Positions 18,283 through 26,457 of a stretch of 64,000 nucleotides of DNA are shown one piece after another. Made by a program: the position numbers and the translations under genes. Source of the stretch: Streptomyces tauricus (GTDB lineage: Bacteria > Actinomycetota > Actinomycetes > Streptomycetales > Streptomycetaceae); contig NZ_BMVY01000032.1 in assembly GCF_014650955.1 (NCBI RefSeq), forward strand, positions 39,869 to 103,868. The letters run 5' to 3'. A model generated the notes under the pieces. The model had not been told where the DNA came from. It made no database searches and saw nothing but the letters and a program-made list of their open reading frames with translations. The stretch's first letter is position 1. Every line of letters begins with the position of its first letter.

Positions 18283-19498
18283 CCATGCTCTCCGACGCCG
18301 GGGAAAGTGCCGGAGCCGTGGGAAGCAGCGGAGCCGGCGGCAGCGCGGCGGCCGGGACCTCGACGGCGTGCGGGTAGGCGGCCGACCGTTTCTGGAAGGA
18401 GAGGATCTTCGGATTCAGCACGACACCGTCGCGGATCTCGATGGCGTTCCTGATCGTGGCGTCCTCGTCCCAGGCCGCCGGGCCGCTCAGCACCTTGCGC
18501 AGATACGGCAGGAGCGCCTCGCTGATCTCCCAGGTGGCCGAGTTCCACAGGTGCGACGGGCTGTGGTCCACGCCGTAGTAGTGGCAACCGGAACCCACCT
18601 GGGGCATCGGGTCCTCGAAGGTGGTCGGACGGGCCCACTCGAAGCCCATGCCCTCGTCGCAGGAGACGTCGACGAAGAAGGTCCCCGGCTTGAACAGGGC
18701 GAGCTCCTCCTCGGCGACGAACGTCAGCGGCGCGTCGGTGTCCTGCCTTATGCAGTTGACGATCACGTCGAACCCGGCCAGGTACTCCGCGAGCGGCACG
18801 GGGCCGAGCCCGGTGAGCGCCTCAAGACGGGACGGATCGTCCTCGCGCTCCGCGAAGTGACCCATCACGACCGACGGCATCGGCGAGGCGACCGCCGCGG
18901 CGGCACGCTGGGTCAGCACCGTGACGTCGGAGATCCCCATGGCACCCAGACCCGTGACCGCGCCGCGTGCGGTGGCCCCGAAACTGATGACCACCGCGCG
19001 CATCCGGCGACCGTAGCTGCCGGTCAGACCGCCGAGCTGCAGGGCGTGCAGCACCGAGCAGTAGCCGGCCAGTTCGTTGTTCTTGTGGAACACATGGACG
19101 CTGAAGGCGCCCGTGGAGGTCCAGTGGTTCATGGCCTCCCAGGCGATGAGGCTGAGCTGCCGGTCGATGGCGAGCTGCGTCATCCGCTCGTCCTGGACGC
19201 AGTGCGGCCAGCCCCACAGCACCTGGCCCTGCCGCAACCGGGTGACGTCCTCGTGCATGGGCTTGGGCAGGAGGAGCACATCGCACTCGTCGAGGAGCTG
19301 GTCGCGGGAGCGCAGTCCGCCGACCAGCGGGCGCAGCGCGTCGTCGCCGACGCCGAACCGGCCGCCGTAGCCCTCTTCCAGGAAGATCTTCGCGCGTACG
19401 TCGGGAGCGATCCGGTCGAGGTGACCGGGATGCAGCGGCAGCCGGAACTCGTTCTCCTTGTGGGAGGAGGCGAGTACTCCGAGACTCAACAGACTCAT
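18233..19498 (-). CDS. N5-(carboxyethyl)ornithine synthase-like dehydrogenase (AlaDH/PNT family)
   Basis: 421 residues. Order and motifs follow the CEOS branch of the alanine dehydrogenase family: KENEFRLPLHP near the start, EEGYGGRFG, LWGWPHCVQ, AWEAMNHW, KNNELAGYCSVLHAL, a Rossmann region VVISFGATARGAVTGLGAMG, and FFVDVSCDEGMGFEWARPTT. CEOS reductively condenses pyruvate with ornithine; substrate here is only inferred and could be another amino and keto acid pair. The last 40 residues are Pro/Ala/Ser rich and overlap the end of the LCP gene on the other strand, so the tail may be dispensable. Start ATG at 19498. No clear operon partner apart from a small Cys-rich gene upstream on the same strand. 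Confidence 0.8.
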   Translation of the reverse strand: MSLLSLGVLASSHKENEFRLPLHPGHLDRIAPDVRAKIFLEEGYGGRFGVGDDALRPLVGGLRSRDQLLDECDVLLLPKPMHEDVTRLRQGQVLWGWPHCVQDERMTQLAIDRQLSLIAWEAMNHWTSTGAFSVHVFHKNNELAGYCSVLHALQLGGLTGSYGRRMRAVVISFGATARGAVTGLGAMGISDVTVLTQRAAAAVASPMPSVVMGHFAEREDDPSRLEALTGLGPVPLAEYLAGFDVIVNCIRQDTDAPLTFVAEEELALFKPGTFFVDVSCDEGMGFEWARPTTFEDPMPQVGSGCHYYGVDHSPSHLWNSATWEISEALLPYLRKVLSGPAAWDEDATIRNAIEIRDGVVLNPKILSFQKRSAAYPHAVEVPAAALPPAPLLPTAPALSPASESMVTSPAGASPGGRSATV

Positions 19499-19628
19499 GC
19501 GCGTCCTTCTATTTCGTTGTCGTCGTGCGGGCGTTCGTCGTGCTGGTTCGTTCGTTGTTCCGGTTCGTGCGCCGTGCTGGGTCGGGGTGTTCCCCGCCGG
19601 ACCGGCCGCATCGGTCGGACCGGCCGGA

Positions 19629-19901
19629 TCAGGGTCGGTCTCCCCGGTGCCTGCGCACGCGTTCGTCCAGGGGGAGGGCCGTCTCGCCGAGGCCGTTGAC
19701 GGATCCGCACGCCATGCGCGCGCAGGTCCCGTGGCAGGCGAGGATCTGGCCGCCGTCGTGGTGGGAGACCACCACGGCCTCGGGGTCGGGTGCGTTGCGG
19801 TAGTCGGTGCCGCACATCAGGCAGACCAGTCCGGAGAGCATCTCGGCGGTCGGTTCGGGGCGCCCGCGGCGGTGGCCGGAGATCGCGTCCTGTGAGTACA
19901 T
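19629..19901 (-). CDS. Small conserved-looking Cys/His protein of unknown function
   Basis: 90 residues. The centre reads LVCLMCGTDYRN, then HHDGGQILACHGTCARMACG: a CxxC pair followed by a His pair and three further Cys, a pattern suggesting a zinc ribbon or similar metal site. The rest is polar with an Arg-rich C-terminus (LDERVRRHRGDRP). I do not recognise a named family, but codon bias is good and GAGGA lies upstream of the ATG at 19901. It is transcribed in the same direction as the CEOS-like gene, 130 bases ahead of it. Confidence 0.55.
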   Translation of the reverse strand: MYSQDAISGHRRGRPEPTAEMLSGLVCLMCGTDYRNAPDPEAVVVSHHDGGQILACHGTCARMACGSVNGLGETALPLDERVRRHRGDRP

Positions 19902-20434
19902 GTGTCCCGCATCCTCTGTGTTCGGGTCTGGTCGGACCGTGCACGAGGCTCCCGAAGGCCCCGGAAGGGCGTCCGAAGAGCTGGGAGGGTCGCTATCGCC
20001 TGGTGCGGAAGGGACTGCGGGAGACGGCGTGACGGTACGAGCCAGAAGGCATCGCGCGGCTCATTTCCGGCCGGATTCGATCTGCGTCGGCCATTGCCGT
20101 TCTCCGAGTGCGACGCCGAAACGGATGACGGCGTACGAGGTGCGCCCGGTGACGTAACCGTACTCCCTTCCGCATTCGGCGCCGACCCGGCGGGAAGGGA
20201 TGGAAGCCTGGCCGCGGACCTTTTTCCCCCATCGGGAACGTATCCGGCACACCGGACGTTGGAATGAGTGGTTGTAGTTGAAGTTTGCGAACGTGGAAGC
20301 GCCCGCGGAGTTCTGGCAGCGGGCGTTATGTCGTTTTCGGGGGTTTTCTTCGACGGCCTGGCGACCAGCAACCCGGAGTCGCGCGACGCGCGCTCTCCGC
20401 TCAGCTCGTCATCTCGACTCGAAGGAGACATCAC
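19902..20434. promoter_or_regulatory. Upstream and leader region of the cold-shock gene
   Basis: 533 bases without a supported gene. The part from about 20255 to 20434 is lower in GC and probably includes the promoter and a long 5' UTR, as is usual for cold-shock mRNAs. A stem CGCCCGC/GCGGGCG (20300-20325, 12-base loop) precedes a run of T and G (GTTTTCGGGGGTTTTC). No convincing -35/-10 pair could be assigned. GAAGGAGA at 20421-20428 is a strong ribosome binding site for the cold-shock gene. Confidence 0.4.
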
Positions 20435-20638
20435 ATGAGTCTTGGAACTGTGAAGTGGTTCAACGCGGAGAAGGGCTTCGGCTTCATCGCCCCTGACGAG
20501 GGCGGCGCCGACATCTTCGTGCACCACTCGGCCATCGACACCGAAGGTTTCCGCTCCCTGGAGGAGAACCAGAAGGTGGAGTTCACGGCAAGCCAGGGTC
20601 CCAAGGGAATGCAGGCGGACCAGGTCCGCGCGCTCTGA
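20435..20638 (+). CDS. Cold-shock domain protein (CspA family)
   Basis: 67 residues. It starts MSLGTVKWFNAEKGFGFIAP, with RNP1 (KGFGFI) and RNP2 (DIFVHHSAI) intact, and ends GPKGMQADQVRAL, the full length of the family. It is a single-stranded nucleic acid-binding chaperone of mRNA. The ATG at 20435 has GAAGGAGA seven bases upstream; a longer open frame from 20285 covers the leader and is not supported. A strong terminator follows. The neighbouring desaturase and DesKR-like pair suggest a low-temperature response group. Confidence 0.95.
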   Translation: MSLGTVKWFNAEKGFGFIAPDEGGADIFVHHSAIDTEGFRSLEENQKVEFTASQGPKGMQADQVRAL

Positions 20639-20680
20639 GGAGCCCCCTTCCTGAGCCTTCTCTTCCCAGGCAGGCCCTTT

Positions 20681-20712
20681 CCGAGGCAGGCCCGTACGCG
20701 GGCCTGCCTCGG
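20681..20712 (+). terminator. 14-bp perfect hairpin terminator after the cold-shock gene
   Basis: CCGAGGCAGGCCCG and CGGGCCTGCCTCGG are exact reverse complements with a TACG tetraloop. It starts 42 bases after the cold-shock stop codon. It separates that gene from the desaturase, which then needs its own promoter in the following 90 bases or read-through. Confidence 0.8.
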
Positions 20713-20805
20713 GGTGTCTACGGCGCGAGGCCGCCAGGACCGGGCCCCCACGGCCCGGACGCCTGCCCCGCACGGCCGGCCCGCCCGCACCCCGAGAGGA
20801 AACAC

Positions 20806-21906
20806 GTGACCACCACCGAGACCGTCGCCCGGAGCACCGACCCGGCCGATCCCGCCCGGATGACCAAGCCGCCCCCCGCCCGCCGCGGCAGCGACTACGC
20901 CGCCCTGTCCCGCGAGGTCAAACAGAGCGGACTGCTGAAGCGGCGCCCGGTCTACTACTCGGTCAAGGTCGGGGCGAACCTCCTCCTGCTGGCCGCCGGA
21001 TGGACCGCGTTCGCGCTGATCGGACAGTCGTGGTGGCAGCTGGTGACCGCCGCGTTCCTCGCGGTGATGTTCACCCAGACCGCGTTCATCGGACACGACG
21101 CCGGACACCACCAGATCGCCGCCTCCAAGCGGGTCAACAACGTGCTCGGCCGCGTCCACGCCGACCTGCTGGTCGGCCTCAGCTACGGCTGGTGGATCAA
21201 CAAGCACACCCGGCACCACGCACACCCCAACCACGTCGACCGCGATCCCGACATCGCCGACGGCGCGATCGCCTTCACCGAGGACCAGGCCCGCGTCCGC
21301 AGCGGCGCCTACGCCTGGCTGGGCCGCCACCAGGCCTGGCTGTTCTTCCCCATGCTGCTCCTTGAGGGACTGGCCCTGAAGGTCGCCGGCGTACAGGCCA
21401 CCATCGAGCGCGGCCGTACGCGTACCGGGCGCGCGACCAGGCTCACCGAGGCGGCCATGCTGACGACGCACATCGGCGGCTATCTCGCCGCCGTGTTCCT
21501 GGTCCTGACCCCGCTCCAGGCCCTGGCCTTCATCGCGGTGCACCAGGGACTGTTCGGGCTGTACATGGGGTGCTCGTTCGCCCCCAACCACAAGGGCATG
21601 GCCCTGTTCGGCAAGGACGACAAGGTCGACTTCCTGCGCCGGCAGGTCCTGACGTCACGCAACATCCGCGGCCACCGGCTCACCGACCTGGCGCTCGGCG
21701 GACTGAACTACCAGATCGAGCACCACCTGTTCCCGTCCATGCCGCGGCCCAGCCTGCGCCACGCCCAGGAACTCGTCCGCGGCTTCTGCGCCCGGCACGG
21801 CGTCGCGTACCACGAGACGACCCTCCTCGACTCGTACGCCCAGGTGCTGAGGCATCTGCACACCGTCGGCGGCCCGCTGCGTCTGCGGCCGGAGCTGGAG
21901 TACTGA
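20806..21906 (+). CDS. Membrane fatty acid (acyl-CoA/acyl-lipid) desaturase
   Basis: 366 residues. Three histidine boxes bind the di-iron centre: HDAGHH, HTRHHAH (followed by PNHVDRDPD) and QIEHHLFP. The Gln at the start of the third box is the front-end/acyl-lipid type. Four or so membrane spans are visible (for example VGANLLLLAAGWTAFALIG). It introduces a double bond into membrane fatty acids using O2. GTG start with AGAGGAA just upstream. It lies after the cold-shock gene and convergent with a DesKR-like two-component pair, suggesting control of membrane fluidity. Confidence 0.92.
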   Translation: MTTTETVARSTDPADPARMTKPPPARRGSDYAALSREVKQSGLLKRRPVYYSVKVGANLLLLAAGWTAFALIGQSWWQLVTAAFLAVMFTQTAFIGHDAGHHQIAASKRVNNVLGRVHADLLVGLSYGWWINKHTRHHAHPNHVDRDPDIADGAIAFTEDQARVRSGAYAWLGRHQAWLFFPMLLLEGLALKVAGVQATIERGRTRTGRATRLTEAAMLTTHIGGYLAAVFLVLTPLQALAFIAVHQGLFGLYMGCSFAPNHKGMALFGKDDKVDFLRRQVLTSRNIRGHRLTDLALGGLNYQIEHHLFPSMPRPSLRHAQELVRGFCARHGVAYHETTLLDSYAQVLRHLHTVGGPLRLRPELEY

Positions 21907-21933
21907 GCCCTCCGGCTCACCCCCGGCCGTCCG

Positions 21934-22605
21934 TCACCGGGGACTGCGCGGCACCACCAGCCCGCAGTCGTACGCCAGGATGACGGCCTGCACCCTGTCG
22001 CGGAGCCCGTACTTCTCCAGGATGTGCGCGATGTGCGTCTTGACCGTCGTCTCTCCCACGCCCAGCTCCAGTGCGATCTCCGCGTTGGACAGTCCACGGG
22101 TCAGGGCCCGCAGGACGTCCAGTTCACGGCCGGTGAGCGCGCCGAGGCGGGACGGCACGTCCGGGGACGCGGGCGCGCCCAGATGGGCGAAGCGGTCGAG
22201 CAGCCGGTGGGTGACCCGGGGCGAGAGCACGGCGTCACCGGCCGCCACGGTACGGATGGCGCCGACGAGCGAGTCGGCCGGTCCGTCCTTGACGAGGAAG
22301 GCGCTGGCCCCCGCGCGCAGGGCGTCCACCACGTGAGCGTCCAGGTCGAAGGTGGTCAGGATGACGACGCGGCTCGACGACCCCGTCTCCGCGATACGGC
22401 GTGTGGCCTCGACGCCGTCCATGGTCGGCATCCGGATGTCCATCAGGACGATGTCCGGGCTCAGGGACCGGGTGCTCTCGACGGCGGCGACGCCGTCCGC
22501 CGCCTCACCGACGACCGTGATGTCCGGCTCCGCTTCGAGGATGAGCCGGAATCCCGTCCGGATCATGGGCTGGTCATCGACCAGCAGGACGCGGATCGCT
22601 TGCAT
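21934..22605 (-). CDS. NarL/FixJ-family response regulator
   Basis: 223 residues from the ATG at 22605. Receiver domain: acidic pair D10-D11, phosphoacceptor Asp56 in LMDIRMP, and the conserved Lys in FLVKDG. C-terminal LuxR-type HTH: LTGRELDVLRALTRGLSNAE, then a recognition helix in GETTVKTHIAHILEKYGLRD. It overlaps the end of the histidine kinase gene by 32 bases, so the two are translationally coupled. Its 3' end faces the desaturase 3' end 27 bases away. Confidence 0.95.
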   Translation of the reverse strand: MQAIRVLLVDDQPMIRTGFRLILEAEPDITVVGEAADGVAAVESTRSLSPDIVLMDIRMPTMDGVEATRRIAETGSSSRVVILTTFDLDAHVVDALRAGASAFLVKDGPADSLVGAIRTVAAGDAVLSPRVTHRLLDRFAHLGAPASPDVPSRLGALTGRELDVLRALTRGLSNAEIALELGVGETTVKTHIAHILEKYGLRDRVQAVILAYDCGLVVPRSPR

Positions 22606-23932
22606 GCGGGGAATGCCCTTCGTAGTGCCCTGCGAGGTCGAATGAGGGATCGTCCGGTGCCGGTGGTGGCGTCGGTGAGTGGGCCGGCGTCGACGCCGGC
22701 AGCGGTACGACCGCGTGCACGCAGTACCCGCCGCCCGGCCGCGGGCCGGTGTGCAGCACACCGCCCACGGCGCCGATGCGTTCGCGCATGCCGAGCAGTC
22801 CGTGACCGGGCCCGTCGGGCAGGTCGGCCGGGCGCGCCACCGCCCCCTCGCCCGGCCGCGGTCCGTCGTCGCACAGCCGGACGGTGAGCCGCCGGTGCCT
22901 GCGTTCCCACGCGATGGTCAGTTCGGCGTGGGTGTGGCCGGCGTGCTTGAGCGTGTTGGTGAGGCCCTCCTGCACGATGCGGTAGACGGTCAGATGCGAG
23001 CCCGCCGGCAGCTCGGCGGGGACCCCGGTCGTCGTGAAGTCCACGGTGAGGCCCGCCGCGCGCACCGCGTCCACCAGCGCGGGCAGCGCCTCCACGGTGG
23101 GCTGCGGCGGCTCCTTGCTCGGATCGGCGGCCGCCTCGTCCTCCGTACGCAGCACGTCGAGGAGTCTGCGCAGTTCGGTGACGGTCGCCCGGCCGGTCTC
23201 CTCGATCGTGCCGTGCAGCTCGTGGGCCTTGGCGCCGTCGCGGTCCTGGATCCGGTCGGCGGCGATCGTCTGGACGACCATGAGGCTGACGTTGTGCGCG
23301 ACGATGTCGTGCAGTTCGCGGGCGATCCGGGTCCGCTCCTCCATGACGGCGGCGCGCGCGTTGGCCTCCTGCGCGCGTTCCAGCGCGGCGGCCCGTTCCA
23401 GCGCCTGGTCGCGGATGGCGGCGCGGGCCCGGGTCAGCCGGCCGAGCGCCCAGGCCCCGACCAGCAGGACGGCCTCCGCGAGGAGGGTGGCGATGCGGTG
23501 CCCGGCCGGGGCGAGGACCGCCTCGGTGACGGCCGCCGCCGGGATGACCGCGGCGACGACCAGGGTGGCCGTCCTGGGCGCGCCCCGCCGGGCGGTCAGG
23601 AGGACGGCCGTGGCCACCCCCATGTAGGAGGGTCCGATGGAGGTGCCCTGCGGACCCGACAGGTGCGGGATGTAGTGCCGTGCCTGGAGCGCGGCAACCG
23701 CCACCGTCATGATCAGCAGAACCGGCAGGGGGAACCGCCGGTGGACGGCCAGCGGCAGAGCGGACAGCAGGGCGAGTACGACGAACAGGGCGTCCGGGGT
23801 GCGCAGCGCGGGCACGGTGGCGGGCATCGGCACGAGCGGGACCAGCGCGCCCGCGGTGAAGAGCAGGGCCAGACCCGCGTCCGTGACGGCCGGGGGCACG
23901 CGCCGTCCGGCGAACGAGTCCATCAGGGTCAT
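22574..23932 (-). CDS. DesK/NarL-type sensor histidine kinase
   Basis: 452 residues. Five or six membrane spans occupy the first about 165 residues, with almost no extracytoplasmic domain, as in DesK-like membrane sensors. A short coiled linker (RARAAIRDQALERAAALERA) leads to the HisKA_3 box ERTRIARELHDIVAHNVSLM with His208, then the ATP-binding domain (YRIVQEGLTNTLKHA, GHGLLGMRERI). The start at 23932 (MTLMDSF) is chosen because the frame further upstream lacks membrane or kinase features; no strong binding site. It phosphorylates the overlapping response regulator. Confidence 0.93.
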   Translation of the reverse strand: MTLMDSFAGRRVPPAVTDAGLALLFTAGALVPLVPMPATVPALRTPDALFVVLALLSALPLAVHRRFPLPVLLIMTVAVAALQARHYIPHLSGPQGTSIGPSYMGVATAVLLTARRGAPRTATLVVAAVIPAAAVTEAVLAPAGHRIATLLAEAVLLVGAWALGRLTRARAAIRDQALERAAALERAQEANARAAVMEERTRIARELHDIVAHNVSLMVVQTIAADRIQDRDGAKAHELHGTIEETGRATVTELRRLLDVLRTEDEAAADPSKEPPQPTVEALPALVDAVRAAGLTVDFTTTGVPAELPAGSHLTVYRIVQEGLTNTLKHAGHTHAELTIAWERRHRRLTVRLCDDGPRPGEGAVARPADLPDGPGHGLLGMRERIGAVGGVLHTGPRPGGGYCVHAVVPLPASTPAHSPTPPPAPDDPSFDLAGHYEGHSPHASDPRPAGR

Positions 23933-24069
23933 GGCCCCAACGGTAGACGGACCGCGGGGCTCGGCCCTCTGACCGGGGGAGGAACGGTTTCTGGCCGCCT
24001 CCTCCGTGAAGGCATCCTCCGCAGGGAGGAGGCCGCCGGAACCCCTGGGGCGGACCGGCTTCCGTCGGG

Positions 24070-24648
24070 TCAGTGGCTGACGCGTACACCGTCCAGGGCG
24101 ATGGACATGACCCGCTCGCGCTGGGTGTCGTCGTCGAAGTTCGTCGCGGTGATGCCCGCGACCATGCGCAGCAGATCGCCGAAGGTCATGTCCGTACGCG
24201 CCTCGCCGGCCCGCTGGGCCCGCTCGAACAGCGGGGTGCCTGCCGCGTACATCGACTCGCGGCAGGCGGCGAAGATCGCCGACTCGTCGTTCAGGGCCTC
24301 GCGCACGGCCCGCTTGGTCACCATGTAGCCGGCGAACCGGTCGAGCCAGGTCGTCAGCGCCTCCCACGGTTCGAGCTCCGCGACCTCGTCGGCCACCTCG
24401 CACAGCGAGTTGACCTCGTCCGCGTACAGGCTCTCGAAGAGGTGCCTGCGGGTGGGGAAGTTGCGGTACAGCGTGCCGATGCCGACGCCCGCGCGACGGG
24501 CGATGTCCTCCAGGGAGGCGTCCGCGCCCTGCTCGGCGAAGGCCTCACGGGCGGCGGCGAGCAGCGCGTCGTAGTTGCGCGCCGCGTCCTTCCGGTGCGG
24601 CCGCCGGGTCGCGACGATCTCGCTGACGGGGAACGACTGGGCGGTCAC
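24070..24648 (-). CDS. TetR-family repressor, probable regulator of the divergent MFS gene
   Basis: 192 residues. N-terminal HTH: NYDALLAAAREAFAEQGADA, SLEDIARRAGVGIGTLYRNF, PTRRHLFESLY. The C-terminal ligand-binding part resembles the SCO-type multidrug sensors (TDMTFGDLLRMVAGI). Start ATG at 24648. It is divergent from a DHA2-type MFS exporter. Two 20-bp palindromes of closely related sequence lie in the shared region and overlap the exporter promoter, which strongly suggests they are its operators and that it also represses itself. Confidence 0.93.
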   Translation of the reverse strand: MTAQSFPVSEIVATRRPHRKDAARNYDALLAAAREAFAEQGADASLEDIARRAGVGIGTLYRNFPTRRHLFESLYADEVNSLCEVADEVAELEPWEALTTWLDRFAGYMVTKRAVREALNDESAIFAACRESMYAAGTPLFERAQRAGEARTDMTFGDLLRMVAGITATNFDDDTQRERVMSIALDGVRVSH

Positions 24649-24722
24649 TGCTGCCTCCCGGGCGGGACGAGGTCGAGGCGAAGGGATCGGGACGAGTTCG
24701 AGGCGAGGGTATCGGGACGAGG

Positions 24723-24751
24723 TTGAAGCGGAGGTATGCCTCCGCTACAGT
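24723..24751 (+). promoter_or_regulatory. Promoter of the MFS gene: TTGAAG-17-TACAGT
   Basis: TTGAAG at 24723-24728 and TACAGT at 24746-24751 are separated by exactly 17 bases, close to the housekeeping consensus. Operator 1 fills the spacer and operator 2 overlaps the -10 and predicted start site, an ideal arrangement for repression by steric block. Confidence 0.7.
24727..24746. promoter_or_regulatory. TetR operator 1
   Basis: AGCGGAGGTATGCCTCCGCT: perfect 8-base arms around a 4-base centre. Its centre is 22 bases, about two helical turns, from operator 2, so two dimers could bind on one face. Confidence 0.75.
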
Positions 24752-24768
24752 GGAGGGGTGCCTCCACT
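24749..24768. promoter_or_regulatory. TetR operator 2
   Basis: AGTGGAGGGGTGCCTCCACT: perfect 8-base arms, differing from operator 1 at one position per arm and in the centre. Confidence 0.75.
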
Positions 24769-24969
24769 TTAACAGTGCGGGGTGCGTCCACCGGGGACAC
24801 GTGCGGCCGCACGCGCCGTCGGCGCGACGCCACCCCCCTGTCGTCCGGGCCCCGCGCCGAGCGCGCCGCCCGACTCCCTGACACTCCCTGACACCTTCCG
24901 CGACCTCCCCTGCTCCCGGCTGCCGCTCACGGCCGCACACGGACAGGAACCAGTTCGGAGAGGCTTTCC

Positions 24970-26439
24970 ATGCCCCGCAAGTCCACCCGCCTCACCTTCG
25001 CGGTCCTCGCGACCGGTGCGGGCGTCTTCTCCATGCTCCAGTCGCTGATCGCGCCGGCCCTGCCGACCGTCCAGCACGAACTGCACACCTCCCAGGCCAC
25101 CGCGACCTGGGTGATGACGGCCTACCTGCTGTCCGCCTCGGTCTTCACCCCGATCCTCGGCCGCGTCGGCGACCTGATCGGCAAGAAGCGCACCCTCGTC
25201 GCCGTCCTGGTGACCGTGATGATCGGCTGTCTGATCGCCGCGCTCGCCCCGACCATCGGCGTACTGATCGTCGCCCGCGTCGTCCAGGGCATAGGCGGCG
25301 CGCTGTTCCCGCTCTCCTTCGGCATCATCCGGGACGAGTTCGCCCCGACCCGGGTGAGCCCCAGCATCAGCAACCTGTCCGCCGTGATCGCCGCGGGCGG
25401 CGGTGTCGGCATGGTCGCGGCCGGCCCCATCGTGTCCGCGCTCGACTACCGGTGGCTGTTCTGGCTGCCCGTCGGAGTCGTCGCGGTGACCGTCCTCATC
25501 GCCCTGCGCTACGTCCCCGAGTCGCCCCGGCGCGCCGAGGGCCGCGTGAACTGGCTCGGCGCGGTCCTGCTGTCGGCCTGGCTGGTGGCGCTGCTCCTGC
25601 CGCTCAGCCAGGCGACCCAGTGGGGCTGGGGCTCGGGCCGGGTGATCGGGCTCTTCGCCGCCGCGGTCGTCCTCTTCGTCCTGTGGCTGCTCGCCGAGGC
25701 GCGCTCCCGCTCGCCGCTGATCGACCTGAAGGTCATGCGGCTGCCCGCCGTGTGGACCACGAACACCGCCGCGCTGCTGTTCGGCGCGGGCATGTACTCG
25801 ATCTGGTCCTTCCTGCCCGCCTTCGTCCAGACCCCCAGCTCCGCCGGGTACGGCTTCGGCGCGAGCGTCACCGCGTCCGGACTGCTCATGCTGCCGATGC
25901 TGGTCGCCATGTTCTTCTCGGGCATCCTGAGCGGCCGGCTGGAACCCGTCGTGGGAGCCAAGAAGCTGCTCACGACCGGCGCCGCGCTCGGTGCGGTCGC
26001 CTGCGGATTCCTCGCCCTGTGGCACGACGAGCAGTGGCAGGTGGCCTTCGTATCAGGTGTGTTCGGGCTCGGCATCGGCCTCGCGTTCGCCTCGATGGCC
26101 AACCTGATCGTCGGCAGCGTCCCGGCCGAGCAGACCGGCGCCGCGACCGGTATGAACGCCAACATCCGCACCATCGGCGGGTCCATCGGCGCCGCGGTCA
26201 CCAGCGTCCTGGTCACCGGCCACCTGCAGTCCTCGGGCCTGCCGGAGGCCTCCGGCTACACCCACGGGTTCACGCTGCTGGCCCTGCTCTGCCTGGCCGC
26301 GGCGCTGGCCGCGCTGCTCGTCCCCGTCCAGCACGTACGCCGTCTCGCCGGCGCGCCCCGCGCCTCCGGCGACCCGGACCAGGGCTCGGCCCCGGCGCGT
26401 GCGGACACGGAGAGCGTCACCCCCGCCGCACGCGGCTGA
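24970..26439 (+). CDS. MFS drug exporter, DHA2 (14-span) family
   Basis: 489 residues with about 14 membrane spans. Motif A in GRVGDLIGKKRTLV, motif C-like region GGGVGMVAAGPIVSALDYRW, and the DHA2 pattern WVMTAYLLSASVFTPILGRV near the N-terminus. This family exports antibiotics or toxic organics using the proton gradient. GGAGAGG precedes the ATG. Control by the divergent TetR through two operators is likely. It ends 18 bases from the convergent XRE regulator. Confidence 0.93.
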   Translation: MPRKSTRLTFAVLATGAGVFSMLQSLIAPALPTVQHELHTSQATATWVMTAYLLSASVFTPILGRVGDLIGKKRTLVAVLVTVMIGCLIAALAPTIGVLIVARVVQGIGGALFPLSFGIIRDEFAPTRVSPSISNLSAVIAAGGGVGMVAAGPIVSALDYRWLFWLPVGVVAVTVLIALRYVPESPRRAEGRVNWLGAVLLSAWLVALLLPLSQATQWGWGSGRVIGLFAAAVVLFVLWLLAEARSRSPLIDLKVMRLPAVWTTNTAALLFGAGMYSIWSFLPAFVQTPSSAGYGFGASVTASGLLMLPMLVAMFFSGILSGRLEPVVGAKKLLTTGAALGAVACGFLALWHDEQWQVAFVSGVFGLGIGLAFASMANLIVGSVPAEQTGAATGMNANIRTIGGSIGAAVTSVLVTGHLQSSGLPEASGYTHGFTLLALLCLAAALAALLVPVQHVRRLAGAPRASGDPDQGSAPARADTESVTPAARG

Positions 26440-26457
26440 CGCGACTGTTCCTCGATG

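Larger units (their letters stand above)
24649..24969. promoter_or_regulatory. TetR/MFS intergenic region
   Basis: 321 bases with the promoter and both operators at 24723-24768. The rest, 24769-24969, would be a leader of roughly 200 bases for the MFS transcript. It contains a repeated CTCCCTGACA and the MFS ribosome binding site GGAGAGG near 24957. No gene is supported. Confidence 0.6.

Noticed and set aside
20285..20434. N-terminal extension of the cold-shock protein
   Set aside because: The family length and the GAAGGAGA site fix the start at 20435; the upstream codons belong to the mRNA leader.
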